From Clostridia bacterium (GTDB lineage: Bacteria; Bacillota; Clostridia; Christensenellales; Borkfalkiaceae): a stretch of DNA of 58,433 bases. Of the stretch, positions 34,601-42,766 are shown piece by piece. Below the pieces are notes generated by a model that ran no database searches, was not told where the DNA came from, and saw only the letters and a list, made by a program, of their open reading frames with translations. Location of the stretch: contig JAFVQT010000005.1 of the NCBI GenBank assembly GCA_017504655.1, positions 1 through 58,433 on the forward strand. The letters run 5' to 3'. A program made the translations under genes and the position numbers. Position 1 is the first letter of the stretch. Each line of letters opens with the position of its first letter.

Positions 34601-36984
34601 TTAGCGGGGCAACGCATAACGGCGACGGAACGTATACGATAAATAACGTAACGGCAGAAACGACGATAACTATAAGCGTAGAAAAATTATACAGAGTAAC
34701 CTATTCGGGTGAAAACGCTAACGTAACGGCAAACGTATCAAGTGGCGCTTGGGTAGATAACGGAACGTCCGTAACCTTTACTATTTCGGTAAATAGCGGA
34801 TGCACTCTTGTAGGCGTTTCAAATGCAACAAAGGTAAATGCAACGACCTATACGGCAACTGTAAGTGGTGCTGATTTGAACGTCGTAGCAACTGCGCTTA
34901 AAAATGATGAATTCGTTGATATTACGGATAGAATTCAAATAGAAGACCGTGCTTGGGGTGTTACAGAAGACAAGCACGCAGGCGGAAGTAATGAGGTTTA
35001 CGTTGGTGTTTTAGATACTGGTATTACTAATGCTGATGGAACACATTATTTCAATACGTCGGTAAACGATACTTGGTACGTTGGAAATACGGCAATAATA
35101 GAGGCAAACGGTGGCGTTGATATTATGGAATATATTTACGTCAACGGTGTATCTGCGAGAAAGTTAATTACGGATAACGCAAACGGCGTAAGAAATTCAA
35201 ATGCTTGTAATTGTTGGCTTTCAAACCCTGCGGCATACCCAGTATACGTAGAAACGACGAACGGCAGTGGTCTTATGATAAGACTTGCAAAGGCAGCGTT
35301 CGGTACGGAATTTACTATTACTATCAAAGCAGGCTTTAGAATTACTAACGCAGGTGGCGAATTAGTCGTTGTAACGAAAGACGTTGAGTTCAATTACAAT
35401 GGTGGAACCGTTGGAAGAAAATATAGTACGGCAAGTGTTTCTAAGTCAAATGCAACCATAAGTGGAGTTGTTGACGGACAAGAACTTACAAACGGCAATA
35501 ATTATACCTTTACAACTTCAGCGTCAAGTGGATACGCAATAACGTCAGTAACTATTAACGGAGTAGAACAAGGAACTAGCGGTTCATATTCGTTCACGGC
35601 AAGTGGAACGAAAGTTGAAATCGTTGTAACGGCTAAAAAGTTATATGCGGTTACTTGGTCTAACCCAACTGGTGCAACAATTTCAGTTACTGCAAACGGC
35701 TCGGCTATTTCCAGCGGCGCAACGGTTGTAGAAGGTACTTCTATTTCCGTAACAGCAACGGCAAGCAGTGGTTATGTGGTAACCAACGTAACGGCAAATG
35801 GCACATCTATCGGTACGACAAGCGGTACTTATACAGTCAATGAAGCAACTACTATTGCCGCAACGGTAAAGAAAACATATACGGTAACGGCAACGACGAG
35901 TGGTGGTGTTTCAGTTGATATAACGTCTAAGACTGTAATAGAAGGTGAAAGTGTTACGTTTACCTTGACCGTGCCTACTGATGCAACGATTAAAGCGAAT
36001 GGCACACAGATTAGCGGTACTTCGTATACGGTAAACAATGTAACGGCAGATACTACAGTTACATTTACCACTTGGTATACGGTTACGGTAAGTACCTCGA
36101 ATGGTGCTTCTGTAAACGGTGTAGCCAACGGCCAATTGGTGGAAAGTGGTACAACCATTAACTTTACTGCAAGTGATAGCGATGGATTGAGTAGCGTTAA
36201 GATTAACGGCACAAGCAAAGGTACGGGTGGTTCATATTCGCATACGGTCACTGGACCTACGACAATAACAGTTGAAGGAAAATGTCTTGTAGAGGGTACA
36301 ATGATATTGATGGCAGACGGTACGCAGAAAGCTGTTGAAAACATTGTAGTTGGCGATAAAGTAATGGTATTTAACCATGAAACAGGTAAATATGAGGCGG
36401 GTACGATTTGGTTTAATGACCACACGAATGACCCTGCTGAAACTCGAAAGATTATTAACCTTGAATTCGCTAATGGAACGAAAACAAGAATAGCGTATGA
36501 GCACGGTTTCTTTGACCTTGATTTGATGAAATATGTATTTATTAACGCAGACAACATGCACGAATTTATCGGTCATAGATTCGTAACCACTACCTACAAC
36601 GCTGCGGAAGTGGTTCAAGGCGAAACCACGCTTGTGAATGCATATATCACGGAAGAATTCGTAAAGGTTTATGGACCTATTACGGAATATCACTTCAACC
36701 TTGTTTCCGATGATATGCTTTCGATGCCTTCGTTCAACTTCGGGGCAACGGGCATGGTTAATATCTTTGATTATGACGAAGACCTTAGCTACAACGAAGA
36801 AAAGATGCAAGCTGATATCGAAGCTTACGGATTGTTCACTTATGAAGAATTTGCTGAATTTATGAGCTATGAAGATTACTGCAAAGCTCCAATCGCATAC
36901 TTCAAGGTTGCAATCGGTAAAGGCAACTTAACTTGGGAACAAATTGAATTAACTTTAAACTACTTGGCAGTTAACGAGTTTTAA
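31684..36984 (+). CDS. Giant secreted protein with InlB-like repeats and C-terminal Hint domain
   Basis: The 1766-aa protein has a signal peptide (1-39, LLLISCLAIVAIALSALSFI). A beta-rich region follows (40-850), then divergent InlB B-repeat-like units (about 855-1130 and 1230-1530, such as YTVTATTSGGVSVDITSKTV and YKLLGVSGATHNGDGTYTIN). A Hint domain begins at Cys1534 in GKCLVEGTMILMADGTQKAV, then ENIVVGDKVMVFNHETGKYE, with the block B-like RIAYEHGFFDLD later. Hint domains self-cleave at the first Cys. The C-terminal tail (about 1690-1766) is acidic and helical. No LPXTG or membrane anchor is present. It shares a transcript with the 39-aa peptide. Confidence 0.85.
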   Translation: MKSFMSKFKLLLISCLAIVAIALSALSFIANDKVTADAAGVSLSNGEYSTDGSSIRIFKTADDVEATERTGLRFHVEMGDGYLYNGNPVINTSETNDDNGSYKINDGFVTYTLIIPTRLLDGELSVNTPNVLKLNTSNFWYHDKDNNLESVAYIYNIPDNRYTDMFSFRGVICDSNGNLLAQTSVVERCVAEIARKSYDATIAGTEDWGSPERTQVAINTLLGFIPVFDVIYQDATGDELATERVMWGDAPTSAPKDESFNSWYDTENSTEVDTSKAMHYPNGEVILTATKAEEFNLTGVAAVAKFTVDTIDYHGVKVFATLHREAFANNTKMDTHAVNMEHKRGDEILCDGIELQGVWTLEEQNELGEWQMRLFFGLDTSTLENGDKVIIKGDSVFYANGVMYKLTEDYTIDYTKVNDVEDYGMFLGYLYNSDVSTITNCAEDNTGNNGEPNEFTVRVEFYEDVMINGSFTFEFGAEVDTEEYPYPVFIKCGEDETKLIPINGGRYYWNEGDHKILELIGTGDYENKVFGWHNGDELIAAPGTIIKQNGGYYIFEDEMYGYFLANGNVDKWGYKLGDWVVGTELAQYSASEFATEGSVTETTDYGTLADEIRINTTSHWFGQAKVSIITTEKMLDSAPYAVYCTSKDSTVTEITHIRYHGQSKPEGGNYQILGLCGEGKFTVGDVVTIAAGTRFWLGTEYYTVTEELNYYYTGSFWVQSYDESTMGTLSSASFGDRAHNQGATELRMYFTAPLAGYTTTDGGAFDELRIGTGSIRFNGNPVSYVRYQRWDANSTWLSFGGYSGSVAFGDKLVIEAGTTIWGANKVAYKFTEKVEWIYSGNPADANRTWSRVIGGVTVSATAENASVTGAGTFAVGETYTVNVTPTGDYLVSKVTINDDEKPLNASNTYTFTVAQNNTIKVETVVGHKVHFTIPEGITVDGGTLSNGSFKSVASGGSLTFSVSANEGYKLLGVSGATHNGDGTYTINNVTAETTITISVEKLYRVTYSGENANVTANVSSGAWVDNGTSVTFTISVNSGCTLVGVSNATKVNATTYTATVSGADLNVVATALKNDEFVDITDRIQIEDRAWGVTEDKHAGGSNEVYVGVLDTGITNADGTHYFNTSVNDTWYVGNTAIIEANGGVDIMEYIYVNGVSARKLITDNANGVRNSNACNCWLSNPAAYPVYVETTNGSGLMIRLAKAAFGTEFTITIKAGFRITNAGGELVVVTKDVEFNYNGGTVGRKYSTASVSKSNATISGVVDGQELTNGNNYTFTTSASSGYAITSVTINGVEQGTSGSYSFTASGTKVEIVVTAKKLYAVTWSNPTGATISVTANGSAISSGATVVEGTSISVTATASSGYVVTNVTANGTSIGTTSGTYTVNEATTIAATVKKTYTVTATTSGGVSVDITSKTVIEGESVTFTLTVPTDATIKANGTQISGTSYTVNNVTADTTVTFTTWYTVTVSTSNGASVNGVANGQLVESGTTINFTASDSDGLSSVKINGTSKGTGGSYSHTVTGPTTITVEGKCLVEGTMILMADGTQKAVENIVVGDKVMVFNHETGKYEAGTIWFNDHTNDPAETRKIINLEFANGTKTRIAYEHGFFDLDLMKYVFINADNMHEFIGHRFVTTTYNAAEVVQGETTLVNAYITEEFVKVYGPITEYHFNLVSDDMLSMPSFNFGATGMVNIFDYDEDLSYNEEKMQADIEAYGLFTYEEFAEFMSYEDYCKAPIAYFKVAIGKGNLTWEQIELTLNYLAVNEF

Positions 36985-37020
36985 GGTTAAGTAAATTTAA
37001 AACCTAAACAAACGAAAAAA

Positions 37021-37043
37021 CCGAGTGGAAAATTTCCACTCGG
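37021..37043 (+). terminator. Terminator after the Hint protein
   Basis: CCGAGTGGAAA and TTTCCACTCGG form an 11-bp stem flanked by A and T runs (AAAAAA before, TTTTCTTTTT after). It can end both convergent genes. Confidence 0.9.
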
Positions 37044-37208
37044 TTTTCTTTTTGCTTTATAAATTTGCAATTTTAGATGAGCTTGCAGGTCCTAACGTAC
37101 ATACAATTTTTGTCTTTTTCATTTTTACCTTATTTAATTTTATTTTTGGCTATGGAACAGCGTATGACCGATTAAATTTAAATATCGGTCACGAGATGGG
37201 ATATAGCC

Positions 37209-40091
37209 CTATTTTTTAATACTAAAGTCTACAAAAGCGTATCTTTCCGTGTAATCACGGCACTTGTAATCGTCTACCCACGCGCCCGTAAAGTCAAACG
37301 TGTAAGGAGAAACGCTCATAGGCTCGGCTATAACCAAGTGGTGTGGGCCGTAAATGTTTCTATTACCGGAATATACAATAAGCTTTACTTTATGAGCCTT
37401 TCCGTCTGCATACTTGCTAAGGTCGGCAAAGTCGTCGAACATAAGCATTTTTACGTATTCGCCGTCAACAAAAACCTCTACGACGGCTCTTCTTCCGCCA
37501 ACTTTAAGCATACTTGCGCTCTTGTCGATAACAAGGTCTTTTTCAAGTTCTACTTTACCGGCAAAGAAAAGTAAGCCTTGCTTGATAAAGTTTTCGGGGA
37601 ATAAGCTCTTGCGTGATTTAGCAATATAATGCTCGCCGTTGCTTACGTATGCAACGCCGGACTCGTGCTTTAAGTTATCGTCGTAAACACCAAAGTCGCC
37701 TCTTATATAAATGCTCTCAAGCTCGGTGTCGTAAGAAAGACAGTTTTTAAGTGATTCTTTTTCTGGTGTAACGTCAGAAAGAACAAAGTAAACGTGCTTT
37801 CTTTGATAGAAATCTATCTCGTAAATTATCTCGTTTACACCCTCTTTTAAAAGCCCGTTAAGGTCGGCTGTAATAAAACTTCTGTCTAACGAGCCTTTGC
37901 CTGTAAACTCTATCTTTTTGCCGTTTACCGAGCAAGAAATAATGCTCATTTGCTCGCTTTCAAGATAAATTCTGTCAGGAATTTCTTTTACCGTAAACGA
38001 ATATTTAAGATAAATCTTACCTAAATGGCGTTTATTGATAAGGTCGTTAAAGATAGCCATTACGTAAGCGTTTCTACTATAATTTACACCGTCTAACGAA
38101 ACTTGAGCCTTGTCGATTGTCAAGCTATTATCGGTTAAAGACAATACCTTCCACTCGCCCGAAAGGTCAACAGTATTTCCCTCGTAACGCTCAGCAGTTT
38201 GGTATGGAACGTCGCTTTCAAATATAATTGCAGAGCCTGCAAAATCTAAATGAAGGTCAATCTTGCCGTCCTTTAATATAAGTGGCTTTGTTTCTAACGT
38301 TTCAAGGTCGTATAAAACAGGATATTTAGACTTTAAGGTAATCTTAGTATCAACTGCCTTATCATCAATGTTTACAACGTAAAGGAAAGTTCCAAACTCA
38401 CCCGTACGGTATGCGCTTCTAACCAAGGCGCTATCCGTCTCTACGGTATATTCTTGGTCTAAAATAACGTCTTGCATTGTAGCAGTAGCCTTTAAGTCCT
38501 CAAACGCGTAAGGCTCGCCCTCTAAGTATTCGGGCTTTCCGTGCTCCATCACAAGCTTACCACCTTGTTTAATAAAATCTTTCAAAAGAGCGTAGGTAGT
38601 TTTGTCAAGCGTTTTTATCCATGGCAATACGACGTATTTATATGAGCATTTTCCAACTTTCATAACACCGTTTTCAACGCTACCGTGTCTTGCCATAAGA
38701 TTTTCGTCGCCATAGTGGTGAGGAATATTTCTTCTGCCGTAATCTTCGATTAAAAGTCTAAAACTCTCATCTAATTGCTGTACGGACTGCCAGTCGTTTC
38801 TTCTGTCGTAAGTCAAATAAGCAGTCTTCATAGGATGAATAATAAGAGTATTTACCCTATTTTCACTCTCTGCAAGCATATATCCAAGGTATGAGAAATA
38901 GTCGTTGAAATGTCTAAATTTTTCATGCCAAGAGTTATGCTCAGAGTAATGAAGAGGATAATCTCTCTTTCTTTGGCCTCTAATAGAGTATGGAGAAAGG
39001 TGCGTACACATAAGGTTTACGCCGTTTACGTATTGCCATTGAGCAATTCTCTTAAGCTCGGCAGGCGTAACGTCCCATCCGCAACAAGCAAAAGTTTCGG
39101 TCATAACGTGTTTTTTGCCAAGCTGTTCACTTGCAGAGCCTATTTGCTTTGGCATAAGCTCTGACGTGCACGTTCTACCAAGCCAGTCTATGCCGGGGAT
39201 ATGTTCGTACTCGTAAAAGTCCATAATACCTGCGCAACACCACATTTGCATTGCCATAGAGGACTCTTCCACACCGTGGCCGGTAAGCTGACAGCCGTGC
39301 TCGTCGCACCACTCGTAAATTTGCTTTATAAAGCTTTCGATAAAGAATTTATGCAAAGCGTTCCAGTATTTATAACGGAAAGCGTAAGCCCCGTCACAAT
39401 CTATAAAGAGCTTGCCGATTTCGTCCCAAAGCTCGATACCGTAGGCATCTTTAAAATAAGGGATTAACACCTTTGAATACGCTGTATCCCATCTATAATA
39501 CTGAGGCTCATCAGTGAAAAAGCCCTTCATAAACGAGCCAAAATCTACTCCGCACTCCTTTAAATACCTCTCGTGAGTGAGATCGATAAATTTTCTTACT
39601 ATATTTTTGTCGAGAATATCCACAACCGAGGGGTTAGTCAATATCGTTACGTTGACGTACGTACCCTCTCCGCAAGGCTCGTAGACTCTTTTAAGACAAG
39701 TTCCGTCAAGGAAATATACGGCGTCTGCCTTTTCATCAAACTTGTCGCAAACCTCTCTACCAAGATAATTTTCATGGTTTGCCGGGTCTTCTAAAAGTTT
39801 CATACCTGCAAAACCGCTTGGCCAACCGTTTTCGTCGTAGCTCCAAGCATTCATATCTACCTTTTTACTCTCTTCTATACAAGCCTTTATGCACTCAAAC
39901 CATTTGTCGCCTAAGTATTCGGTTTTTAAGCCTCCTCTTGCGTGCATGAAGAATCCACCGATACCCTTGTCTTTCATGTCGCGGATTTGTCTTACAAGCT
40001 CTTCAGGCTCTAAATCGTCGTTCCAGCTCCAAAATGGAACAGGTCTATAATCTCTTAAATTGCCTTTTAAAGTTTCAGTAAGTTTTTTCAT
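37209..40091 (-). CDS. GH106-like glycoside hydrolase
   Basis: The 960-aa protein starts with the catalytic-barrel pattern YRPVPFWSWNDDLEPEELVR, then QIRDMKDKGIGGFFMHARGG, as in GH106-type alpha-L-rhamnosidase-like enzymes. WSYDENGWPSGFAG and the Glu-bearing FFTDEPQYYRW and TETFACCGWD are candidate catalytic segments. The C-terminal third is beta-sandwich-like (from about 640). No signal peptide is present, so it works on imported oligosaccharides, probably plant pectin fragments. No sugar transporter is adjacent. Specificity is inferred only at family level. Confidence 0.85.
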   Translation of the reverse strand: MKKLTETLKGNLRDYRPVPFWSWNDDLEPEELVRQIRDMKDKGIGGFFMHARGGLKTEYLGDKWFECIKACIEESKKVDMNAWSYDENGWPSGFAGMKLLEDPANHENYLGREVCDKFDEKADAVYFLDGTCLKRVYEPCGEGTYVNVTILTNPSVVDILDKNIVRKFIDLTHERYLKECGVDFGSFMKGFFTDEPQYYRWDTAYSKVLIPYFKDAYGIELWDEIGKLFIDCDGAYAFRYKYWNALHKFFIESFIKQIYEWCDEHGCQLTGHGVEESSMAMQMWCCAGIMDFYEYEHIPGIDWLGRTCTSELMPKQIGSASEQLGKKHVMTETFACCGWDVTPAELKRIAQWQYVNGVNLMCTHLSPYSIRGQRKRDYPLHYSEHNSWHEKFRHFNDYFSYLGYMLAESENRVNTLIIHPMKTAYLTYDRRNDWQSVQQLDESFRLLIEDYGRRNIPHHYGDENLMARHGSVENGVMKVGKCSYKYVVLPWIKTLDKTTYALLKDFIKQGGKLVMEHGKPEYLEGEPYAFEDLKATATMQDVILDQEYTVETDSALVRSAYRTGEFGTFLYVVNIDDKAVDTKITLKSKYPVLYDLETLETKPLILKDGKIDLHLDFAGSAIIFESDVPYQTAERYEGNTVDLSGEWKVLSLTDNSLTIDKAQVSLDGVNYSRNAYVMAIFNDLINKRHLGKIYLKYSFTVKEIPDRIYLESEQMSIISCSVNGKKIEFTGKGSLDRSFITADLNGLLKEGVNEIIYEIDFYQRKHVYFVLSDVTPEKESLKNCLSYDTELESIYIRGDFGVYDDNLKHESGVAYVSNGEHYIAKSRKSLFPENFIKQGLLFFAGKVELEKDLVIDKSASMLKVGGRRAVVEVFVDGEYVKMLMFDDFADLSKYADGKAHKVKLIVYSGNRNIYGPHHLVIAEPMSVSPYTFDFTGAWVDDYKCRDYTERYAFVDFSIKK

Positions 40092-40148
40092 ACTTGCTCC
40101 TTTATTTATAAAAAGTTATATTGATTGAAATATCGCAACTTATAGCAT

Positions 40149-40183
40149 AAAAAATATGCGAAAAAGCCAATCTCTTCCGCATA
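40149..40183 (-). terminator. Hairpin between the ogg unit and the glycosidase
   Basis: TATGCG (40155-40160) pairs with CGCATA (40178-40183); on the minus strand six U residues follow. A TATAAT lies just upstream on that strand, so it could be a terminator or a leader attenuator of the glycosidase. Confidence 0.45.
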
Positions 40184-40244
40184 CATTATAACATAGTTAA
40201 ATTTTATTATTCAATAAAATTCTTAAATTTCTTCAATACAAATT

Positions 40245-40544
40245 TTAAGAATTTTCAAGCGATTTTACGTTTACGCCTACTTGCTTTAAAAAAAGCGAAC
40301 AAGACCCACATTTTGCCCTAGCGCAAGCAACGGCGTTTTGCCCTTGATCGAAAGAGCTAAAAGGAAAAGCTATAACGGTTATTTCAGCGCAATTAAGCTC
40401 GATTATAAACTCGCCATCCGCCAATTTTTCTTCGCCGTGATAACCGTCTTTTTCTACTATATCGCTAAAAGAAATTTTACCGCCATTGTAGTAAATTGCA
40501 TCTTCTGCTATTCTAAAAATCTCATTAAATTCAATTCTTATCAT
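40245..40544 (-). CDS. Hypothetical 99-aa protein overlapping ogg
   Basis: Its start overlaps the end of ogg by 14 bp, and GGAG lies upstream, so it is translationally coupled. The N-terminus (IEFNEIFRIAEDAIYYNGGK) and the C-terminal ACARAKCGSCSLF with three Cys are the only notable parts; the latter could bind metal. No family is recognised. It ends the rplU-rpmA-ogg run. Confidence 0.6.
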   Translation of the reverse strand: MIRIEFNEIFRIAEDAIYYNGGKISFSDIVEKDGYHGEEKLADGEFIIELNCAEITVIAFPFSSFDQGQNAVACARAKCGSCSLFLKQVGVNVKSLENS

Positions 40545-41376
40545 TTTTCTCCAAGCTCCGTTTGTAATAAAAAACGTATTGCTGAACGTAGCCAGAATAT
40601 TCTTTAAACTCGTTTAAAAACCACTCGGTTATCTTTTGCCTATCCGTCAGTTCGCCTTTAAAATCTTCTCTGTAGAGTCTTTCTATCCACGTGTCAACAG
40701 GAAAGCTGTCTACCCTATGATAACCGAAAAGCGCAATGCAATCGGCAACCTTTGCGCCAACACCCTTAAGCGTCATAAGCGATTTTTTAAGCCCTACCGT
40801 CGTGAGTTCGCTTATTTTTTCTAAATTAATATCGCCGTTTATTATTGCGTTTGCGACTTCAACAATATATCTTGCGCGATAGCCGTAGCCTAAATTTTTG
40901 TAAAACTCTTCCGTTTTACTTGCAAGCGCTTTTACAGTAGGAAAGGTATAATATTCTTCCCCGTCAAAGCTCTTCTTTTCGCCCAAGGCAATACAAGTGC
41001 GCTCGATTATCGCCTTTATTCTTGGTATCATATTGTTTTGAGAAATGATAAACGAAAAGAGCATTTCTTCTCTTTGCTGATTTAATATTCTTACACCTTT
41101 TGCAAGTTTTGCAGAGCGAGAAACAATATCGTGCCGACTTGAGAGCGCAAAATTATTTATGACAGAATAATCTCTCTTTAAATCGAAAAAGTTTGCAAAA
41201 TATTCAGTGTCTTCACTTTGAATATAACACTTTCCGTCTTGCTCGTACACATAGCACACCTTATCGCCTGAAAAGACTAAAAAACCGTCGTTAAACGGCT
41301 TATAGCGAAAGATTTGCCCACAGTCGAGCGTGTCTTTTATATTAAGATATTCATTAGAAAACTCAATAATTTCCAT
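40531..41376 (-). CDS. ogg: 8-oxoguanine DNA glycosylase (OGG1 type)
   Basis: It removes 8-oxoguanine from DNA and cuts the strand. I start at ATG 41376 (AGGTT upstream); the longer frame to 41445 adds an unlikely hydrophobic lead. The HhH-GPD core LKGVGAKVADCIALFGYHRV, then SFPVDTWIERL contains the catalytic Lys of GAKVAD and Asp of PVDTW. The N-terminal TBP-like domain (LDCGQIFRYKPF) is OGG1-like. It lies 69 nt after rpmA and is probably co-transcribed. Confidence 0.93.
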   Translation of the reverse strand: MEIIEFSNEYLNIKDTLDCGQIFRYKPFNDGFLVFSGDKVCYVYEQDGKCYIQSEDTEYFANFFDLKRDYSVINNFALSSRHDIVSRSAKLAKGVRILNQQREEMLFSFIISQNNMIPRIKAIIERTCIALGEKKSFDGEEYYTFPTVKALASKTEEFYKNLGYGYRARYIVEVANAIINGDINLEKISELTTVGLKKSLMTLKGVGAKVADCIALFGYHRVDSFPVDTWIERLYREDFKGELTDRQKITEWFLNEFKEYSGYVQQYVFYYKRSLEKNDKN

Positions 41377-41445
41377 AAATAACCTGCAATGAAAAATAGC
41401 AAAAAAATAAACGGATACGTTTAACACGTACCCGTTATTTCTCAA

Positions 41446-41721
41446 TTACTCAGCTGCGTAAACGCTAACTTGTCTCTTATCTCTGCCAAGTCTTTCGAAC
41501 TTAACAACACCGTCGATAAGAGCATATAAAGTATCGTCACTACCGATACCAACGTTCTTTCCTGGGTGGAACTTTGTTCCTCTTTGTCTTACGAGGATGT
41601 TACCAGCAAGAACTGATTGACCGTCAGCGCGCTTTGGTCCAAGACGCTTAGCTTCGCTATCACGACCGTTTCTAGTGCTACCTACACCTTTCTTATGTGC
41701 AAACAATCTGATGAATAACAT
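41446..41721 (-). CDS. rpmA: 50S ribosomal protein bL27
   Basis: The 91-aa protein has [20 protein letters not shown] and the C-terminal [19 protein letters not shown]. Its N-terminus ([12 protein letters not shown]) carries an extension like that of Firmicutes L27, which the protease Prp removes to free the residues that reach the peptidyl transferase site. The prp gene, usually between rplU and rpmA, is missing here (21-nt gap). Cleavage near LF-A is inferred. Confidence 0.96.
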   Translation of the reverse strand: MLFIRLFAHKKGVGSTRNGRDSEAKRLGPKRADGQSVLAGNILVRQRGTKFHPGKNVGIGSDDTLYALIDGVVKFERLGRDKRQVSVYAAE

Positions 41722-41742
41722 AATTTCTTGTCCTCCTTCCGA

Positions 41743-42051
41743 TTATTTATTAGCAATCTCAACAATCTTTACTTCAGTAAATGGTTGTCTGTGACCTTGC
41801 TTCTTTCTTTCGTTCTTCTTTGATTTGTACTTGAACACGATAATCTTCTTATCTTTAGCTTGCTTAAGTACTTCTGCAACTGCCTTGAAGCTTGCTGCTT
41901 CTTCTTTTACCTTAATACCGTTTTCGTCAGATACGAGAACAACGTTGAGCTCAACCTTATCGCCTACTTCAGCGTCAAGTTTCTCAAGTCTTACTACGTC
42001 GCCAACAACAACTTTGTACTGCTTGTTTCCGTTATCAATAATAGCGTACAT
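41743..42051 (-). CDS. rplU: 50S ribosomal protein bL21
   Basis: The 102-aa protein begins MYAIIDNGNKQYKVVVGDVV and has FKYKSKKNERKKQGHRQPFT, the bL21 C-terminal signature. It is the first gene of the rplU-rpmA-ogg unit and is preceded by an L21 leader RNA and a perfect SigA promoter. Confidence 0.98.
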   Translation of the reverse strand: MYAIIDNGNKQYKVVVGDVVRLEKLDAEVGDKVELNVVLVSDENGIKVKEEAASFKAVAEVLKQAKDKKIIVFKYKSKKNERKKQGHRQPFTEVKIVEIANK

Positions 42052-42140
42052 TGAAAAATAGACCTCCTGTCTAATCTCGCCGGAACTAATTTTTTGGGCG
42101 GTGGCTTACCACGTCTTTATTACCCTTTCCGAGCGGTTCT
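42052..42140 (-). ncRNA. L21 leader RNA (autoregulatory)
   Basis: The minus-strand leader contains GAACCGCTCGGAAAGGGTAA, then ACGTGGTAAGCCACC and finally GGCGAGATTAGACAGGAGGT, matching the pattern of the L21 leader family before rplU in Firmicutes. The ribosome site AGGAGGT lies in the conserved end. Binding of L21 is inferred from the family. Confidence 0.85.
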
Positions 42141-42145
42141 TATCT

Positions 42146-42174
42146 ATTATATATTTTTTAATACTCTATGTCAA
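42146..42174 (-). promoter_or_regulatory. rplU promoter
   Basis: TTGACA (42169-42174) and TATAAT (42146-42151) are 17 nt apart, both perfect SigA consensus, directly before the L21 leader. Confidence 0.9.
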
Positions 42175-42252
42175 TCATTTTTAAGCCAATATTTTTAATT
42201 TTGCATATTTATTTTGCGTTTGGACATACTCAAAACAAAAAAGGAGAAATTT

Positions 42253-42693
42253 ATGAACTATAAAAATATCGACCACGAGGTATTAACCTCAATCTACAAA
42301 AATGCTCATATCGGTCTTCACTCAATTTCAAACATAATTGGAGAAACCGACCACCCCGACATGAAAGCCGAGCTTAACGAAGAATACGAGGGCTATGAAA
42401 AATTTATAGGCTCGCTCTCTGCATATATGAAGGAAATAGGCTTGGAGCCTAAGGATATAGGCGTAATGAAAAAGGCGTTCATGTTTACGGCAATAAAGAT
42501 GAACACAATGACAAACGACTCTAAAAGCCATATCGCAGAGCTTATGATAAAGGGTACGGTAATGGGTATTACCGAGCTTATCGAAATCAAAAACGGGCAC
42601 GAAAACGAGCTTGGTGAAAAAACGAAGGAGCTTTTAAACGAGCTTTTAAAGCTTGAAGAATCTTATGAGGAACGCCTTAAAAAGCTACTATAA
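42253..42693 (+). CDS. Helical protein of unknown function (146 aa)
   Basis: ATG 42253 follows AAAGGAGAAAT; the frame open from 42214 has no site. The protein appears to be a bundle of four helices (HEVLTSIYKNAHIGLHSISN; YEKFIGSLSAYMKEIGL; AFMFTAIKMNTMTNDSKS; TVMGITELIEIKN), size and spacing like DUF2383/ferritin-like bundles, but metal-binding ExxH motifs are not evident. A copy of the dispersed motif lies right after its stop (42698-42716). Confidence 0.7.
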   Translation: MNYKNIDHEVLTSIYKNAHIGLHSISNIIGETDHPDMKAELNEEYEGYEKFIGSLSAYMKEIGLEPKDIGVMKKAFMFTAIKMNTMTNDSKSHIAELMIKGTVMGITELIEIKNGHENELGEKTKELLNELLKLEESYEERLKKLL

Positions 42694-42734
42694 GCCCACT
42701 TATAAGTTGATTATTACGTAATTTTACAAAAAAT

Positions 42735-42760
42735 AGCCACGCTCATAAAAAAGCGTGGCT
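42735..42760 (+). terminator. Bidirectional terminator between the helical protein and dnaJ
   Basis: AGCCACGCT and AGCGTGGCT form a perfect 9-bp stem; T-rich tracts follow on both strands (TTTATTTT on plus, TTTTTTG on minus). Confidence 0.85.
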
Positions 42761-42766
42761 TTTATT

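Noticed and set aside
35829..36557. 242-codon minus-strand frame opposite the Hint protein
   Set aside because: Shadow of the repeat-rich coding strand; hydrophobic composition follows from Thr/Val codons in reverse.
37025..37219. 64-codon plus-strand frame after the Hint protein
   Set aside because: Begins inside the terminator hairpin; no ribosome site.
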